Of a DNA stretch of 64,000 nt, positions 10,465-21,333 are shown one piece after another. Source of the stretch: Karalla daura (Eukaryota; Chordata; Actinopteri; Chaetodontiformes; Leiognathidae); NCBI GenBank assembly GCA_029224185.1, contig CM055206.1, positions 9,352,183-9,416,182 on the forward strand, given 5' to 3'. Within the stretch, counting starts at the first letter, position 1; every line of letters starts with the position of its first letter. The notes under the pieces are model-generated. The model saw only the letters and a program-made list of their open reading frames with translations. It searched no databases and had not been told where the DNA came from. The position numbers and the translations under genes were made by a program.

Positions 10465-11121
10465 GATAGAAAATGTGTGAACACTGTACAAAATAAGAGA
10501 GAAAAATAAAATAAAATAAAAATAAAAAAATAAAAAAATGTTCGAACAACACAAAGTGAAAGAAAGAAATAAAATTCAATTATCCGTCTTTTTGGTATCC
10601 TCCCATTTTGTGAAAGGAGGGAAAGAAAATAGACAGAAAAGAAAAAGAGAGAAAAAAAAAACTACAAAATCAGATAACAGTACAAATGTAAATTGAGAAA
10701 AGGCCTTATGTAGTTCTATACAGGAAGTTGGATGTTTTGAGGGAAGTTATGAGGGACTAAAGATAATAGAGTAAAAAGTTAGTGGAAGAGGAGAGAAAAA
10801 TTCATGAAAGGAGGGGGGAAAAAAACTCTGTTCTTTCTTAGTGAAAGGAGAGGAAAATGTGTCTATAGTAGTGAATGCATTCAAAAAAAAACTATATATA
10901 TATATATTAATTTATATATAAACTGAATCCTTAACCACCAAGGAGTCAAATAACGTTATTCTATTTGAGTGACTCAGACGAACAGGGACGAGACAGCGAC
11001 TACAGAGAACATGAACCACACACAAAACTGGTTATTCACAATTCCAAAACCAGTGCTACCAATAATCAATCAATCATTCATTCAACAAAACAAAAGGCCT
11101 CTTCAGGGACGCCACCCTGGA

Positions 11122-11141
11122 CTAGAGGACAACTCCTCTAG
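11122..11141. repeat. hairpin in retroviral leader
   Basis: CTAGAGG (11122-11128) and CCTCTAG (11135-11141) form a perfect 7-bp stem around a 6-nt loop. Related CTAGA/TCTAG segments follow at 11139-11180. Confidence 0.7.
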
Positions 11142-11293
11142 AATTGACTGACTAGAGACGCCACTCTAGAATTTCAGAGCTCTGACCAACCACTGGGAAT
11201 TCCGCCCACGCGTCCAGTGGCGAAGGGAAGGCATTACGAATAATAATCGTCACATACAAGGAATATTCAGCCAAGGTAAAAGGGGTTCTGTCA

Positions 11294-11565
11294 CAGACTG
11301 GTTACTGCTCACAGATAGAAATAAAAAAAACATACAAAATAAAGCCTTGTCTTGTGGAGGAATATTCCTTTATGCAAGCTTGGTACAGACTGGTTACTGC
11401 TGCCAAGATGGTTCAGACTGGTTACTGATCCCAAAATTATAATTCTACCCTGTACTAGGGCCAGGATTTACACTGCAATAATTTCATACAGGAGAAGACT
11501 CTCAAGATAGGAGAGAATTCTTCTGTATAACACCACAATTGGTGAAAGTCACAGACTGATTACTG
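11294..11565 (-). repeat. four dispersed copies of a 14-nt leader motif
   Basis: CAGACTGGTTACTG occurs at 11294-11307, 11386-11399 and 11414-11427, and with one mismatch (CAGACTGATTACTG) at 11552-11565. All copies are in the same orientation with irregular spacing (about 92, 28 and 138 nt). Confidence 0.85.
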
Positions 11566-11617
11566 GTCCTTTAACTATTCCACAACCTCCAACCAGGCTT
11601 TACCACATTGTGAAATG

Positions 11618-11661
11618 TTTGGCAAAATTTTCAGACAGTGGGACAGGAAAATTTTGTCAAA
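11618..11661. repeat. 15-bp stem-loop in retroviral leader
   Basis: The arms at 11618-11632 (TTTGGCAAAATTTTC) and 11647-11661 pair at 14 of 15 positions around a 14-nt loop. This is the strongest inverted repeat seen in the leader and lies about 350 nt downstream of the primer binding site on the viral strand. Confidence 0.75.
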
Positions 11662-11984
11662 CGGTCACAATACTACCTGCTAGTACACCTTAACCTAACA
11701 TAAAGAGACAACGTATAACACGTAAGACAATAAGAAGGCCTCATTAAAACTCACCAGAATCGCCTGCAGCATAACACTCTTAACAAAACTGCTGCAATAA
11801 ATTTGAAATTAATTCGCATTACCTGGGTCTGGGGATGATCCGGACTTGAGATGGAGTGAGATGAATATTTGCAAGGTTATAGGAATTTTACAAAAGGCTT
11901 CCTTACCCTTTTGAAATGGCGCCAGTTGCCAATATTCAGAATCACTCCATCCAGTCAGCAGACGTCCACCAGCACAGGGTTAGC

Positions 11985-12002
11985 GAGTTGCCGACAACGC
12001 CA
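11985..12002 (-). promoter_or_regulatory. primer binding site, tRNA-Ser-like
   Basis: On the minus strand TGGCGTTGTCGGCAACTC starts 3 nt after the 5'LTR end. It begins with TGG, as required to pair with a tRNA 3' CCA. The first bases best resemble the complement of vertebrate tRNA-Ser 3' ends (…ACGCCA). The match is imperfect beyond about 12 nt, so the primer identity is tentative. Confidence 0.6.
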
Positions 12003-12005
12003 TAT

Positions 12006-12470
12006 TGTTGAAGAATAATAATTCCTCAGGTCCAGAATTGTGGCAAATTCAGATGAGTTTTATTCACTGTACAGCGGAGACAGAAACTCACATAGTGGCT
12101 GCAAAGTTCTGTCTGATGAGCAGCTCACAGGGCAAGGGTTTTAAGCACAAACATCAAACAGTTACACTTGAGACAAAAGGTGGGGGGCAGTTTGTTGATT
12201 GCAATGGGGGGACAGACCTCAGGAAGTTACAGTCAGACACCACATTTACATGATCAATGGGGCTAAGCCCAGCTGCAGAGACTCTTTGGCACCTCTGTAG
12301 CATGAACAAAAGGTAGATCTACAAAAGGGAGAGAGACGGCTTCCTTGGAGACAGACTTCAGGATGTCTCTGTTTAAATCTGCATAAAGGGGGATGATGAT
12401 GAGTTTAGCAGGAGGGTTCAAATCTAATTAAATAGCATTGATCAAGGAAAGGTAAAACTTTTCTTCTACA
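12006..12470 (-). repeat. 5' LTR of the endogenous retrovirus
   Basis: 465 bp, identical by eye to 6653-7117. The minus-strand poly(A) signal AATAAA lies at 12064-12059. It should carry the viral promoter, but I cannot single out a convincing TATA box. Confidence 0.93.
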
Positions 12471-12474
12471 CTAC
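12471..12474. repeat. target-site duplication, right copy
   Basis: CTAC matches 6649-6652. The next base already differs, so the duplication is exactly 4 bp. Confidence 0.85.
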
Positions 12475-15400
12475 CTTCTACCACTTTTCTTTACGATTGC
12501 ATGGCATTTGGAGCGATTTCTTTTCGTTAAACAGATATAAACCTTGTGTCTCTACAAACTCCACATCCAGCCATTATCTCGTCTGCTTTGTGCTTTGTAA
12601 TATCGTCGCCGGAGAAAGGCCGCACAGACATGGGGTGATTGTGCGAACTCTACACAGAAAAGATGAAAAAAATGTGCTCAAAACCAGATGAACGTACTTG
12701 GATTGCTCAATTTGAGGATTTCTGAAGGCTAGACCAGAACATTTTGATGGTGAAGATGTGCTTTGCTGCCGGGTTTCGTAGTGAAAAACTGTGGGGAGAA
12801 ATTCCTCCTACCACTATTACTATTACTTAATACTGAGCTCTGATCAAGGTTGCCACGGTGATGACAGTGAGAGTCTTCTGGCGTCTCTCGGTGAAGGTTG
12901 GCCTGAGACGCAGATGTCCCTTATCCCATTAATTTCTTATGGAAATGTTTGTTTTCCCTGCATTTTTCACAAAATTAATTAATCAATTATGAAATATCAC
13001 ACAGTCCAATCAAGCAGCATGCTTTTGATACTGTGTATATATACATATGTACTGTGTGTGTGTATGTATATGTACTGTCAATTCATATACTGTAAATATA
13101 CAGTCAACACTGTATATTTGCTATTAGCATCTGCACTATTAATGAATTAATTACTTACAAGTCTTACAATTTACCTTTGTGAAGAGAACGAATGGGAACA
13201 TGTTAAAAAAGACAGATTTCTGCATTCATTTCAACAGTGTAAGTGTACAGTCTGCTTTGGAATACAGCTTCTTCTCTGCTCATCTATTCCACAGTGCTAA
13301 CAGCTCTGAGCCAAAACAAGTCAAATACACGAAAAGCACAACAGCAAGCAGGATACTCAACTTCCTGTGTCTACGTCTCCCGTTAAGACAGAAAGAAATC
13401 ACAACAACTGAATCAAACGCTCCTCATGTTTAGACAGGAACAGCGTCTGAACACAAGTGCATTTCCTGGCACCAGCAAGAGCAACAGGGCACACGCGTGC
13501 ACACACGCGCCACGTCGCTCTGCATCATCTGGGTGTTTGTTCAATTCCCAGCCGACGTGTTACGAGGAGACAGCTCACGCCTTCTCACCTCCTCGGCTGT
13601 GTCACACACATCAGGCCCGCCGACAGGCCGCTAGCCTGACTCGTCGTCTCACAACTTCCTGGAAATGTGTGTGACGTGCACGAGGGGACGGCAGAATGTT
13701 TCCCTGTAATGTTTTAGCATTATTTAATGGATAATTAATCCTTAATTAATGTTTCAGAAATGATGGAGAAGGTTTGTTATTTTGGTGAAAAGAATTTACT
13801 GTCACACACTGTTTTGATTGGAAACCAGTTATCATGATTGGTGAAAATGGCATGTATGACACAGTGAATGGGGTTAACAATGTTGGCTTAAAGCAAGAGT
13901 GGCCTGGGTTTCACCTTCTGGGCTTTTCTGTGTGAAGTTAACATGTTGTCTCCATATCTGAGAGAGTTTTCTCAAGGTACTTCAGTTTCCTCGCACAGTC
14001 TAAAAACATGCATGTGTAAGCAACAGAGACTCTATAATATAACCTTATATATGGGCTGGAGCAGAGCAGACTCCTGTGCAAAAGTCTTAAAGTCTGAGAA
14101 TATTTATCGTTTTTGTGGATTTTGTGTCACTTCAGGAAAAGTCTTTAAATTTCAGTCTGAATGAATCACATCAATGTGGTCAGAGACCGGTCAAATCTGA
14201 GCTGAACAGCATGTGGGGCTTAAAAATATTCTATTCCTTATTTGCTTATACTTGGAGTGAAATATGAGCTGCTTTGCATGCTGAGCTGAGTGAAATGGAC
14301 CGAGGCTCCGCAGACAGAGAATAGAGAGGCAGCAACAGGAAGTCATCCGGCACATGGCTGCGTCCAGACAGACAGAGAGGACACTCTATTCAAAAGGAAG
14401 GGTAATATTTCAGAAAGACTCCTTTTGTGAGGAAATGAAGACCGTAATAAACGCAGGACTGTGTGTGTGTGTCCCTCATAGACGCAGATCTATCCACATC
14501 AATCATGAAAGAACGACTTTGAAGACCCGAGGCACAGGTGAGCCGGGCGGGCTCAGGCGGGGGAAACACAGGGAGGAATTGATTCTTCATAGGTTCACTC
14601 AACTCTTTCCTCCCTTGCAGGATTAGCGGGGTTCGTCGCGTGGGGGTTTGTGTGTTCTTCCTCCCCTAACGCGGACGCCGTGTGTGTGTTTTGTGCCTGT
14701 AACAACAGCGGCGATGTGGGGGCAGTGCGCTGGCATAATCAGCTAATAAACAGACTAATTACTCCGACACATCTGGAGGGCAAACTGAATGGTTTGCAGA
14801 TTAGCCGAGGACAATGGCTGCCAGGAGGACGAGCCGCATTAGCTGGGCTGCCGCGGATAATAACAACACCGCGTCGTGGACTGGGGATGAGCCGCGCGGC
14901 ATTAGTGACAGGAGTGAGTCATCTCGTACTGGTTTTAGCATGGAAAATGGACGGAAAGTGTCAATTTAGTTTAAACTGGGTTACTTATCTCGTCCCAGCA
15001 TGCTCGGCACGAGCACTTTCTGAGAACATAGCGGTGGTGAACCTGTCACCACAGCTCTTTCTACAGCTGCTCCACAGAGAATCACAAAGCACATCACAAA
15101 CCAGAGGTTACCTGCCTTTAGAGGTCAGGCCTCCAACAGGGTCCTATCCAGACCTTTGGGTAGGGGTGGCCCAAGCCGGGCACTGACTTAAGGTCTTTGC
15201 ACTTGGAGCCAGTTTTGTTTTCTGTCCAAAATTGACACACAAATAAAAATAAAATCAATACACTGCTGAAAATCCATTAAAACTTGTGGAACAGGTTTGA
15301 TTTTCTGCAGGGGTTTTTTTGGAAACAGAGAAACTGAGTGCTAGTGGGTGTCATATGAAAATTTGTCCCGATCTGCAGCTTCAAGACTGCTGTCATTGTC

Positions 15401-17880
15401 AGAATCTCAAATCTCCAATTGACCCTGAAGGTATCTCAGAGGACAGCAGCGACTTGAGCCTATTGCCCTTCCTCGATCCGAGTCGACTCATCACTTGTTG
15501 TGGCTGCTGTGTAACAGGCCATCGAAACACGCACCATGAGGTTTAAGTCATAACCATACTGAGCTCTGACCTGAACACCTTTTCTTCTGTTACCATTTGG
15601 CTGCTGACCTTTAATTGTGTCCTACAGCCTTTCTCTAGCTGCTGTTTCATCATATCTGCAGCTTGTCTTGCATAATGAGATGAAAAATGGTACCGTACAC
15701 TTGTTTGTTACTGGTTCTAGCTCCTGGCCCAGTGCTGCTACTCTGAAACTAAAACGGTCTCCAAACTAAGCCTGGAACAAGGACTGGAACTGGGATGGCA
15801 GAAAATGGACCTCAGAGCATTGAAGATTTTAGACTTCCTTGGGCAAATGGATGTTTCGCACAGTCTAAAATCAGTTCGGTTAAATACTAACACAGTCAGG
15901 CTGGAGGCTTGTTAAAGTGCCTCCCTGCAGAATTGAGGCGAACCTCTAGTGTCAAAGGTCACCTCCTTGTAAAACGAGGCTGGAGGCATCCTCGCTCGCT
16001 GCCATGTCGCTGGCTGCTATGTCACCATCCCTCATCCCGTTTGCCCCCTCGCACCGAATCCTGTGTAATTAAGCAGAAAGCGTTCTTCCCACAGCGTGTG
16101 TCACTGGAAGAGCCTTGTGGCCACAGCTCCAGCGTAAGTGTGTGTGTGTGTTCCTGTGCTCCAGCCTCTCTGTGTGTTTATGCACTTGCCATGAGGCAGC
16201 AGTGGGGGTGCCAGCCTAGTTGCCATAGCAGCCCGAGATGTGCTCTGGACCCCTGCCTGAGGAGCAAACTCACACACTCACACTCACCCAACACACTCAC
16301 TCACACACACACACATATATATATATATATACACAAATGGAGGATATAAGCATTATAAGACCCCCAACTGCCAGAATTGAAAAGAAATATTGAAAAACAA
16401 AATCATGACAGTAAAATATTCAAGGCTCCATCCCTCAGCTGTAACGGACAGCAGGAGAGTTCAGCGCAATTACTCATCGGATGCGCTTGACCCAGATTTG
16501 TCCAGTTTCCAGTTTCCATCTCTGAGTGACAACAATAAGTGAGTAGAGTACAGTACAACATGAATACATTTAGAAACCCTGCGCTATATATAGACAAAGA
16601 GATTCCTCTCTCTCTCGTGCGTCGCTCTCCTCTCTTGCGTCGCTGCATCAGTCTCCGGAGGACGTGCTCTTAAAACCCCGCTCTGTCGAGGACGGACGGG
16701 GTCGGGGCTGTAGTAATCACGGCAGATGTAACGCCTGCCCTGAGATGTGACGTGTGAAGCCGAGGCGCCGAGGAGATCAACACGTACTCGGTGGAGGTAA
16801 AAGCGTTATGCAAATGAGCCGGTAACATTAATCACAGCTTACGACTTGCTGCAGCTTTTTTCGGCTTCATTTTCGAGGCTTTTAGCGTTTGAACTTAGAA
16901 GCTGCAGTTTTTTTTTTTATGAATTTCTTCATTTCAAACCAGGACAGAGAGCATGCGTATCCCAAGAAAACATTTTTATGCTTTATGTTTTATGTCTGTA
17001 GCTCTTTAACAACAAGGGTCTGCACAGCTGAGAAAATCCACCAAATGTCAGGGCACTTGGGATGTAGTGACCCGGTTCTGTGTTTGAAGATCCCAGCTCT
17101 TTTAACAGAGAAGCAAAATTAGCATTTTAGCATTGAAGTAGACCGAAAAGCCCCAAAACTGGTTCAGAACCAGAAGTGCCTTTTAGTTTGAATGACTTTA
17201 CAAGGTGGGCTTGAAACACCCAGAAAAGGTACTTCCTTGGATCAACTGGAATCTGAATTGCCCCTAGAGTGTGAGACTGAAGGATGTGTCTGCCTTATAG
17301 ATGTTTTTCAATTACCCCAGAGAAATACACAAACCCTAATAAAAAACTGAAAACCTTATCGACAAAACCTCTCAAATATCACTTTAACATTTTTGTGCTC
17401 TTATGAGGTGATTTTCCAGACGTGAAGTGTATCACAAAAGCGTAACAGAAACACTCACATTAACACACAAAGTACAGAGTCACATGACCAGGTTCCTTCA
17501 TATAACATAGTGTGGCATGTGTGGACTGAAGAGGAAACCTAACTTTTTCTAAGCCTAATTTAAAAAATACGATAGAATCGCAGAAACGTCAAATACGTTC
17601 CATGTCCATCTAGTGTAGCTTAAAGTGAAACCTTGCAGGAATTAATAAAAAAAAGAAATCACGTCATGACAGACAGATCCAATTTTTATGGAGCTTGACC
17701 CAGATTAAGGCCTGACAGGCAGCACCCACCTGCAGAGTCCCATCAGCGACATCTCTGACATCTGTCAACAAGGGACGATGATGCATAGCAGGATGCTGCC
17801 GGTGTGTGTGTCACACAGGATGGATTCCCAAAGAGGAAGCAGTCGTTTCGCATGGTCTTCCTGGTGCAGCTCGAACTACA
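12475..17880. other. intergenic, no gene recognised
   Basis: The open frames here (e.g. 14650-15186) have no family motifs, splice context or biased codon use. At 13920-14060 and about 17255-17345 there are degenerate copies of a teleost interspersed repeat. (CA)/(TA) microsatellites lie at 16292-16332. The block 14700-14890 has several TAAT/ATTA cores and could be regulatory. An octamer ATGCAAAT occurs at about 16809-16816. Confidence 0.5.
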
Positions 17881-18360
17881 CTGGGTACCGAGCCGATGCT
17901 AATTAGCATGAACCTTTGTGCCGTATCACTTTCTCCACCTCTGCTCCATCGATTTTGGGTCTCTTTTTTTAACATTTGAGTCATCCGAGTCCTTATACTT
18001 TATGGAGATGCAATAGTAAACCAGTGCAGAGCTCTTTTCGTGATTCATCACCACTGATATGCAAATGAGAAATCGGGCGTTAGAGGCTGTGCGAGTGTGT
18101 GTGTGATAACTTAAGTGCATTATTACATCCTGCAAGTAACACAATGGAATCGCACATTCATTGCATACATAAATATTGCATTAACATACCTCGTGAATAT
18201 TCATTGCAACAAAAGTTGGATTTTAAAATTCCTTGGCTGTGCCGCTCTCAGGAGTTTCCCCCTCTGTGCATTATGCAAACGGAAAACTTTGCTAATGTTC
18301 ATTACGCTGTGCGTCGGAGTTGGAATGTGTGCGGCTCGTCTAATACCTGAGTGATTGTTG
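17881..18360. promoter_or_regulatory. candidate regulatory block rich in POU/homeodomain-type sites
   Basis: It contains the 14-bp perfect palindrome ATGCTAATTAGCAT (17896-17909), an octamer ATGCAAAT (18059-18066), a near-octamer ATGCAAAC (18273-18280) and repeated GTGCATTA / TGAATATTCATT segments, all in non-coding, non-repetitive sequence. This density suggests a conserved enhancer, but conservation cannot be tested here. Confidence 0.25.
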
Positions 18361-18634
18361 TTTTGTAACAGTGCAGCACTCCTCGTATGTGTGTGTGTGT
18401 GTGTGTGCGTGCGTGCGTGTGCGTGTGTGTTTGCCCTAGCGCAGCTACACCCCAACAACAGCAAGATGCCAACAATCATAAAGTAAAAAGTCTGACCGAG
18501 CACCGACATCGCGTTTTCTTCTTGGGGATTTTATTGGGGAGCAAAAAAACAGGACCGAGGCGTGTGTGTGTGAGCGTGCTGCACTAACACATCTACAAAA
18601 AGTTAAAGAGATGGCAGCAGATGAGACAGATACA

Positions 18635-18682
<48 letters not shown>

Positions 18683-18780
18683 GCATTGCTTATTAAAAAC
18701 CTCTGACATTTACTTTGCATCAAGAATTTAGAATATGAGGCAAAACCACCGGAGTGGGGTTTCCCTTTGCTGTTATCCCT

Positions 18781-19020
18781 TTATGGATGTTGGACCTTAA
18801 CCTTGACACACACCATTTTACTCTCACACTCACACTGAGGGTCAGTTTAGAGTCTCCAATCAACCTGTACACGCATGTTTTGTTTTGTTTTTTGTTTTTT
18901 TTTTTGGGGGGGGGATCCAGGAAATCCACACACATACACACAGATGGAGGACATGCAAAGAGGACCTGGGTTCTCCTCGCTGTGTGTCAGCAGTGCTTAC
19001 CACTACTCCACCGCTCAAAT
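18781..19020. repeat. degenerate teleost interspersed repeat copy
   Basis: It contains, in order, a block like TCACACTCACACTGAGGG, then TTTAGAGTCTCCAATCAACC, then an AACC...CACACAGATGGAGGACATGCAAA-like block, then CAGTGCTTACCACTACTCCA. That order and wording match an abundant teleost repeat I recognise from memory, although I cannot assign a family name. A T/G homopolymer interrupts it at 18893-18915. Confidence 0.5.
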
Positions 19021-19480
19021 TAATTGGACAGTGACAGGATGATATTTTACAGGTGCTCAGCAGAAAACTCGGGGCTGCCACGGCGATGCGCACACACACA
19101 CACACACACACACACATATGCCCAGCACCAGGTGAGTCACCAGTGGGCTCTGCGTCGGCTCCATGAGCCTTTTCTAAATACGGTCTGTCTCTGTTTCTCC
19201 ATCCATCGGCTGCTCGTCTCTCTTCGGGTCGCTTCTGTCTTTCCCCTGCGCTCCGTCTCCGCCTTCATCATCCCACCTACTCTCTTCCTCCCTGCCTTTC
19301 AATTATTTCCGTTCTGCCAGTGTTGCCTGGCCCCTTGTCATTCCCCTGCTCTTGTCTTCTCCCTTATTTTTCCTCCCTATCTCTCTCTCTCACTCTCGTT
19401 TGAAGCAACATTACTGGAGAAAGCAGCAAAGAGCTCTGATATGAACTGTGAGCTAGGAGGGCGACTGTGTTAATATTTCA

Positions 19481-19484
19481 CACG

Positions 19485-19513
<29 letters not shown>
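19481..19513. repeat. (CT)n microsatellite
   Basis: About 15 CT units interrupting otherwise unremarkable intergenic sequence. Confidence 0.85.
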
Positions 19514-19515
<2 letters not shown>

Positions 19516-20700
19516 GAGTGCCACTCGGGCACGCAGGTGGAGAGAGCGGCTAATGACAGGACGTTTATGAGTTTCCAATGATACAAATGAGGGAAGCAGA
19601 TAAAGCTGTCGGAGCGGAGCCGCTTCCAGTTATTTGTTGTTCGCCTCGATGCTCTCACCTCTCACAATTCACCTGCTGCTGCATCTCTGTCACTGATATT
19701 AAAGCAAAATGCTCTGACTGGACTTGGGAGCTTTTAGCCTCTCTTTATGTGATGTCAGGCTGTTTTCTTTTTTTCCAGGTGACATCATTATAATCTCAAA
19801 TGAAATGGTGTTTAAAATCTAACATGCTAGCACCTGTTTTCCAGTACAGTCACAGTTTGATTGATCGGACCACAGTTACGACTGTTGAAGTAAATGGATT
19901 AGATGAAGTGATTCATCTAGTTGACACATTTATCTTGTTGTCTGGTGTGATTGACTGTTTACTTTGACTCTCCGTTGCTTTTCCTTGCTTTATGACGAAC
20001 CTTCACCAAAAAGTCAATTGATAAAGATGACATTGTAGTTTAGAATATCAGGAAATCACAATGGGAAGTATATTACAAATTACATCACAAACAGCTCCTT
20101 TCAGCACTGGTAGAAAAGGCTTTTGTTTCTGAGTATGAATTGAAGCTATATTTCTGTCACCATGTTGCCTTTAAGTGAAGCTGCTGTGGCTCAGCGTGTG
20201 GTCTGAGTATGTGACTCGGTTAAAAGCCCCATCCACTTTTAGCACGCTAATTAAGACGCTATCTTGTTCATTGTGCGGAAATTCACAGCTTTACAGGAGT
20301 TTATGTAACGCTGTGCTGCGATGAAACCCACTACATCCCCCCATCTTGGTAAACACCACAAAGTGGCCGTAATCGAGAAAACATAAAAGCTTATTTAGAG
20401 CAAAACGGAGGCCGACGTTAAAGAGTGCTCTGCGAACATAATTCCTGACATGAGTGCAAGTATTAAGAGGCTAAGGAGGGAAATGGCAATACATTTTAAT
20501 TGGATTAGATGCTGGAGCGTGTGTATGTGTGCAGCGAGAAATGTAAGACAGGAGGAGCGGAGAGACAGACGGGGACAGAGAGGCTCATGGGAAATTAAGA
20601 CATTCAGGAGGTTTATGGACGGATGCAACGATGGGGAGTGCACGCGCGTGGGTAGACTGACAGCGAGGTCACACAGCGAGCTGTGTGTCTTGTGCATTAG

Positions 20701-20724
20701 GTGTGTGTGTGTGTGTGTGTGTGA

Positions 20725-20780
<56 letters not shown>
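20701..20780. repeat. compound (GT)n-(GA)n microsatellite
   Basis: (GT)11 is followed by a long (GA)n, then a short GT tract. Purine-only for more than 50 nt on the plus strand. Confidence 0.9.
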
Positions 20781-20783
<3 letters not shown>

Positions 20784-20936
20784 TGTGTGTTTGCTTTCGG
20801 TCTCCATGTGGGACTTCTGTAACGCTCAGGAGTCAGCAAACTAAAAGCTTTTTCATGAGACGCACACACCTTCTCAGCGTACTTCTCCACCACTCAGGTT
20901 ATAGTAAGTACTGTACACTGTGGTTTGCACAACACA

Positions 20937-20952
20937 CATACACACACACACA

Positions 20953-20984
<32 letters not shown>

Positions 20985-21005
20985 TACACACACATACACA
21001 CACAT
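20937..21005. repeat. (CA)n microsatellite with ATACACAC interruptions
   Basis: CA array regularly interrupted by TA. Confidence 0.88.
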
Positions 21006-21262
21006 GAACATACTGTACACTCAGGGCTGATGTTATGGTTGCTGCAGGAAGATGTTTGGTCTCTGTCCTCATTAATAAACTACAGTAAATGCATGAATGG
21101 GCTAATGTGTGTGTACGTGTGTGTGCTAATGCATGTACGGGCTAATTCATACACACACACACACAAACATACGCACGTGACTTTAAACTCTGTACATGTG
21201 TGTCCAAGTGTGAGAAAATGCTCTAGATGTCTGAAGGATATAACTGTTAGTGTCTGTGCCCA

Positions 21263-21266
<4 letters not shown>

Positions 21267-21331
<65 letters not shown>
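21267..21331. repeat. (GT)32 microsatellite
   Basis: Uninterrupted dinucleotide run of about 65 bp. Confidence 0.9.

Positions 21332-21333
<2 letters not shown>

Larger units (their letters stand above)
10465..12005 (-). other. retroviral 5' leader
   Basis: About 1.5 kb between primer binding site and gag with no long coding frame. It is unusually long and structured. Features include four copies of a 14-nt motif (11294-11307, 11386-11399, 11414-11427, 11552-11565), a 7-bp perfect stem at 11122-11141 and a 15-bp stem at 11618-11661. A (TA)n tract lies at about 10891-10920. These are plausible packaging or dimerisation elements, inferred only from position and structure. Confidence 0.6.
6653..12470 (-). 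mobile_element. endogenous retrovirus, class I (gamma/epsilon type), internally deleted, on minus strand
   Basis: The element is 5,818 bp and bounded by two identical 465-bp LTRs. CTAC duplicates the target site on both sides (6649-6652 and 12471-12474); a 4-bp duplication is usual for gammaretroviruses. Read on the minus strand the order is 5'LTR (12470-12006), primer binding site, about 1.5 kb leader, gag fragment, RT connection/RNase H, integrase, polypurine tract, 3'LTR (7117-6653). There is no env: integrase ends at 7451 and only about 330 A/T-rich bp precede the 3'LTR. Capsid, nucleocapsid, protease and the RT fingers/palm are absent, because gag-like sequence runs directly into the RT connection region near 9870. 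Three frameshifts further break the frames. LTR identity implies a recent insertion. The element cannot encode a functional virus as it stands. Confidence 0.93.

Noticed and set aside
11284..11565. Repeated 14-nt leader motif considered as a CRISPR-like array
   Set aside because: Spacing is irregular, only four copies, inside a retroviral leader in a vertebrate genome; no CRISPR logic applies.
14650..15186. 178-codon plus-strand frame in intergenic DNA
   Set aside because: No recognisable motif, mixed composition, no splice context; length is expected by chance in 64 kb.
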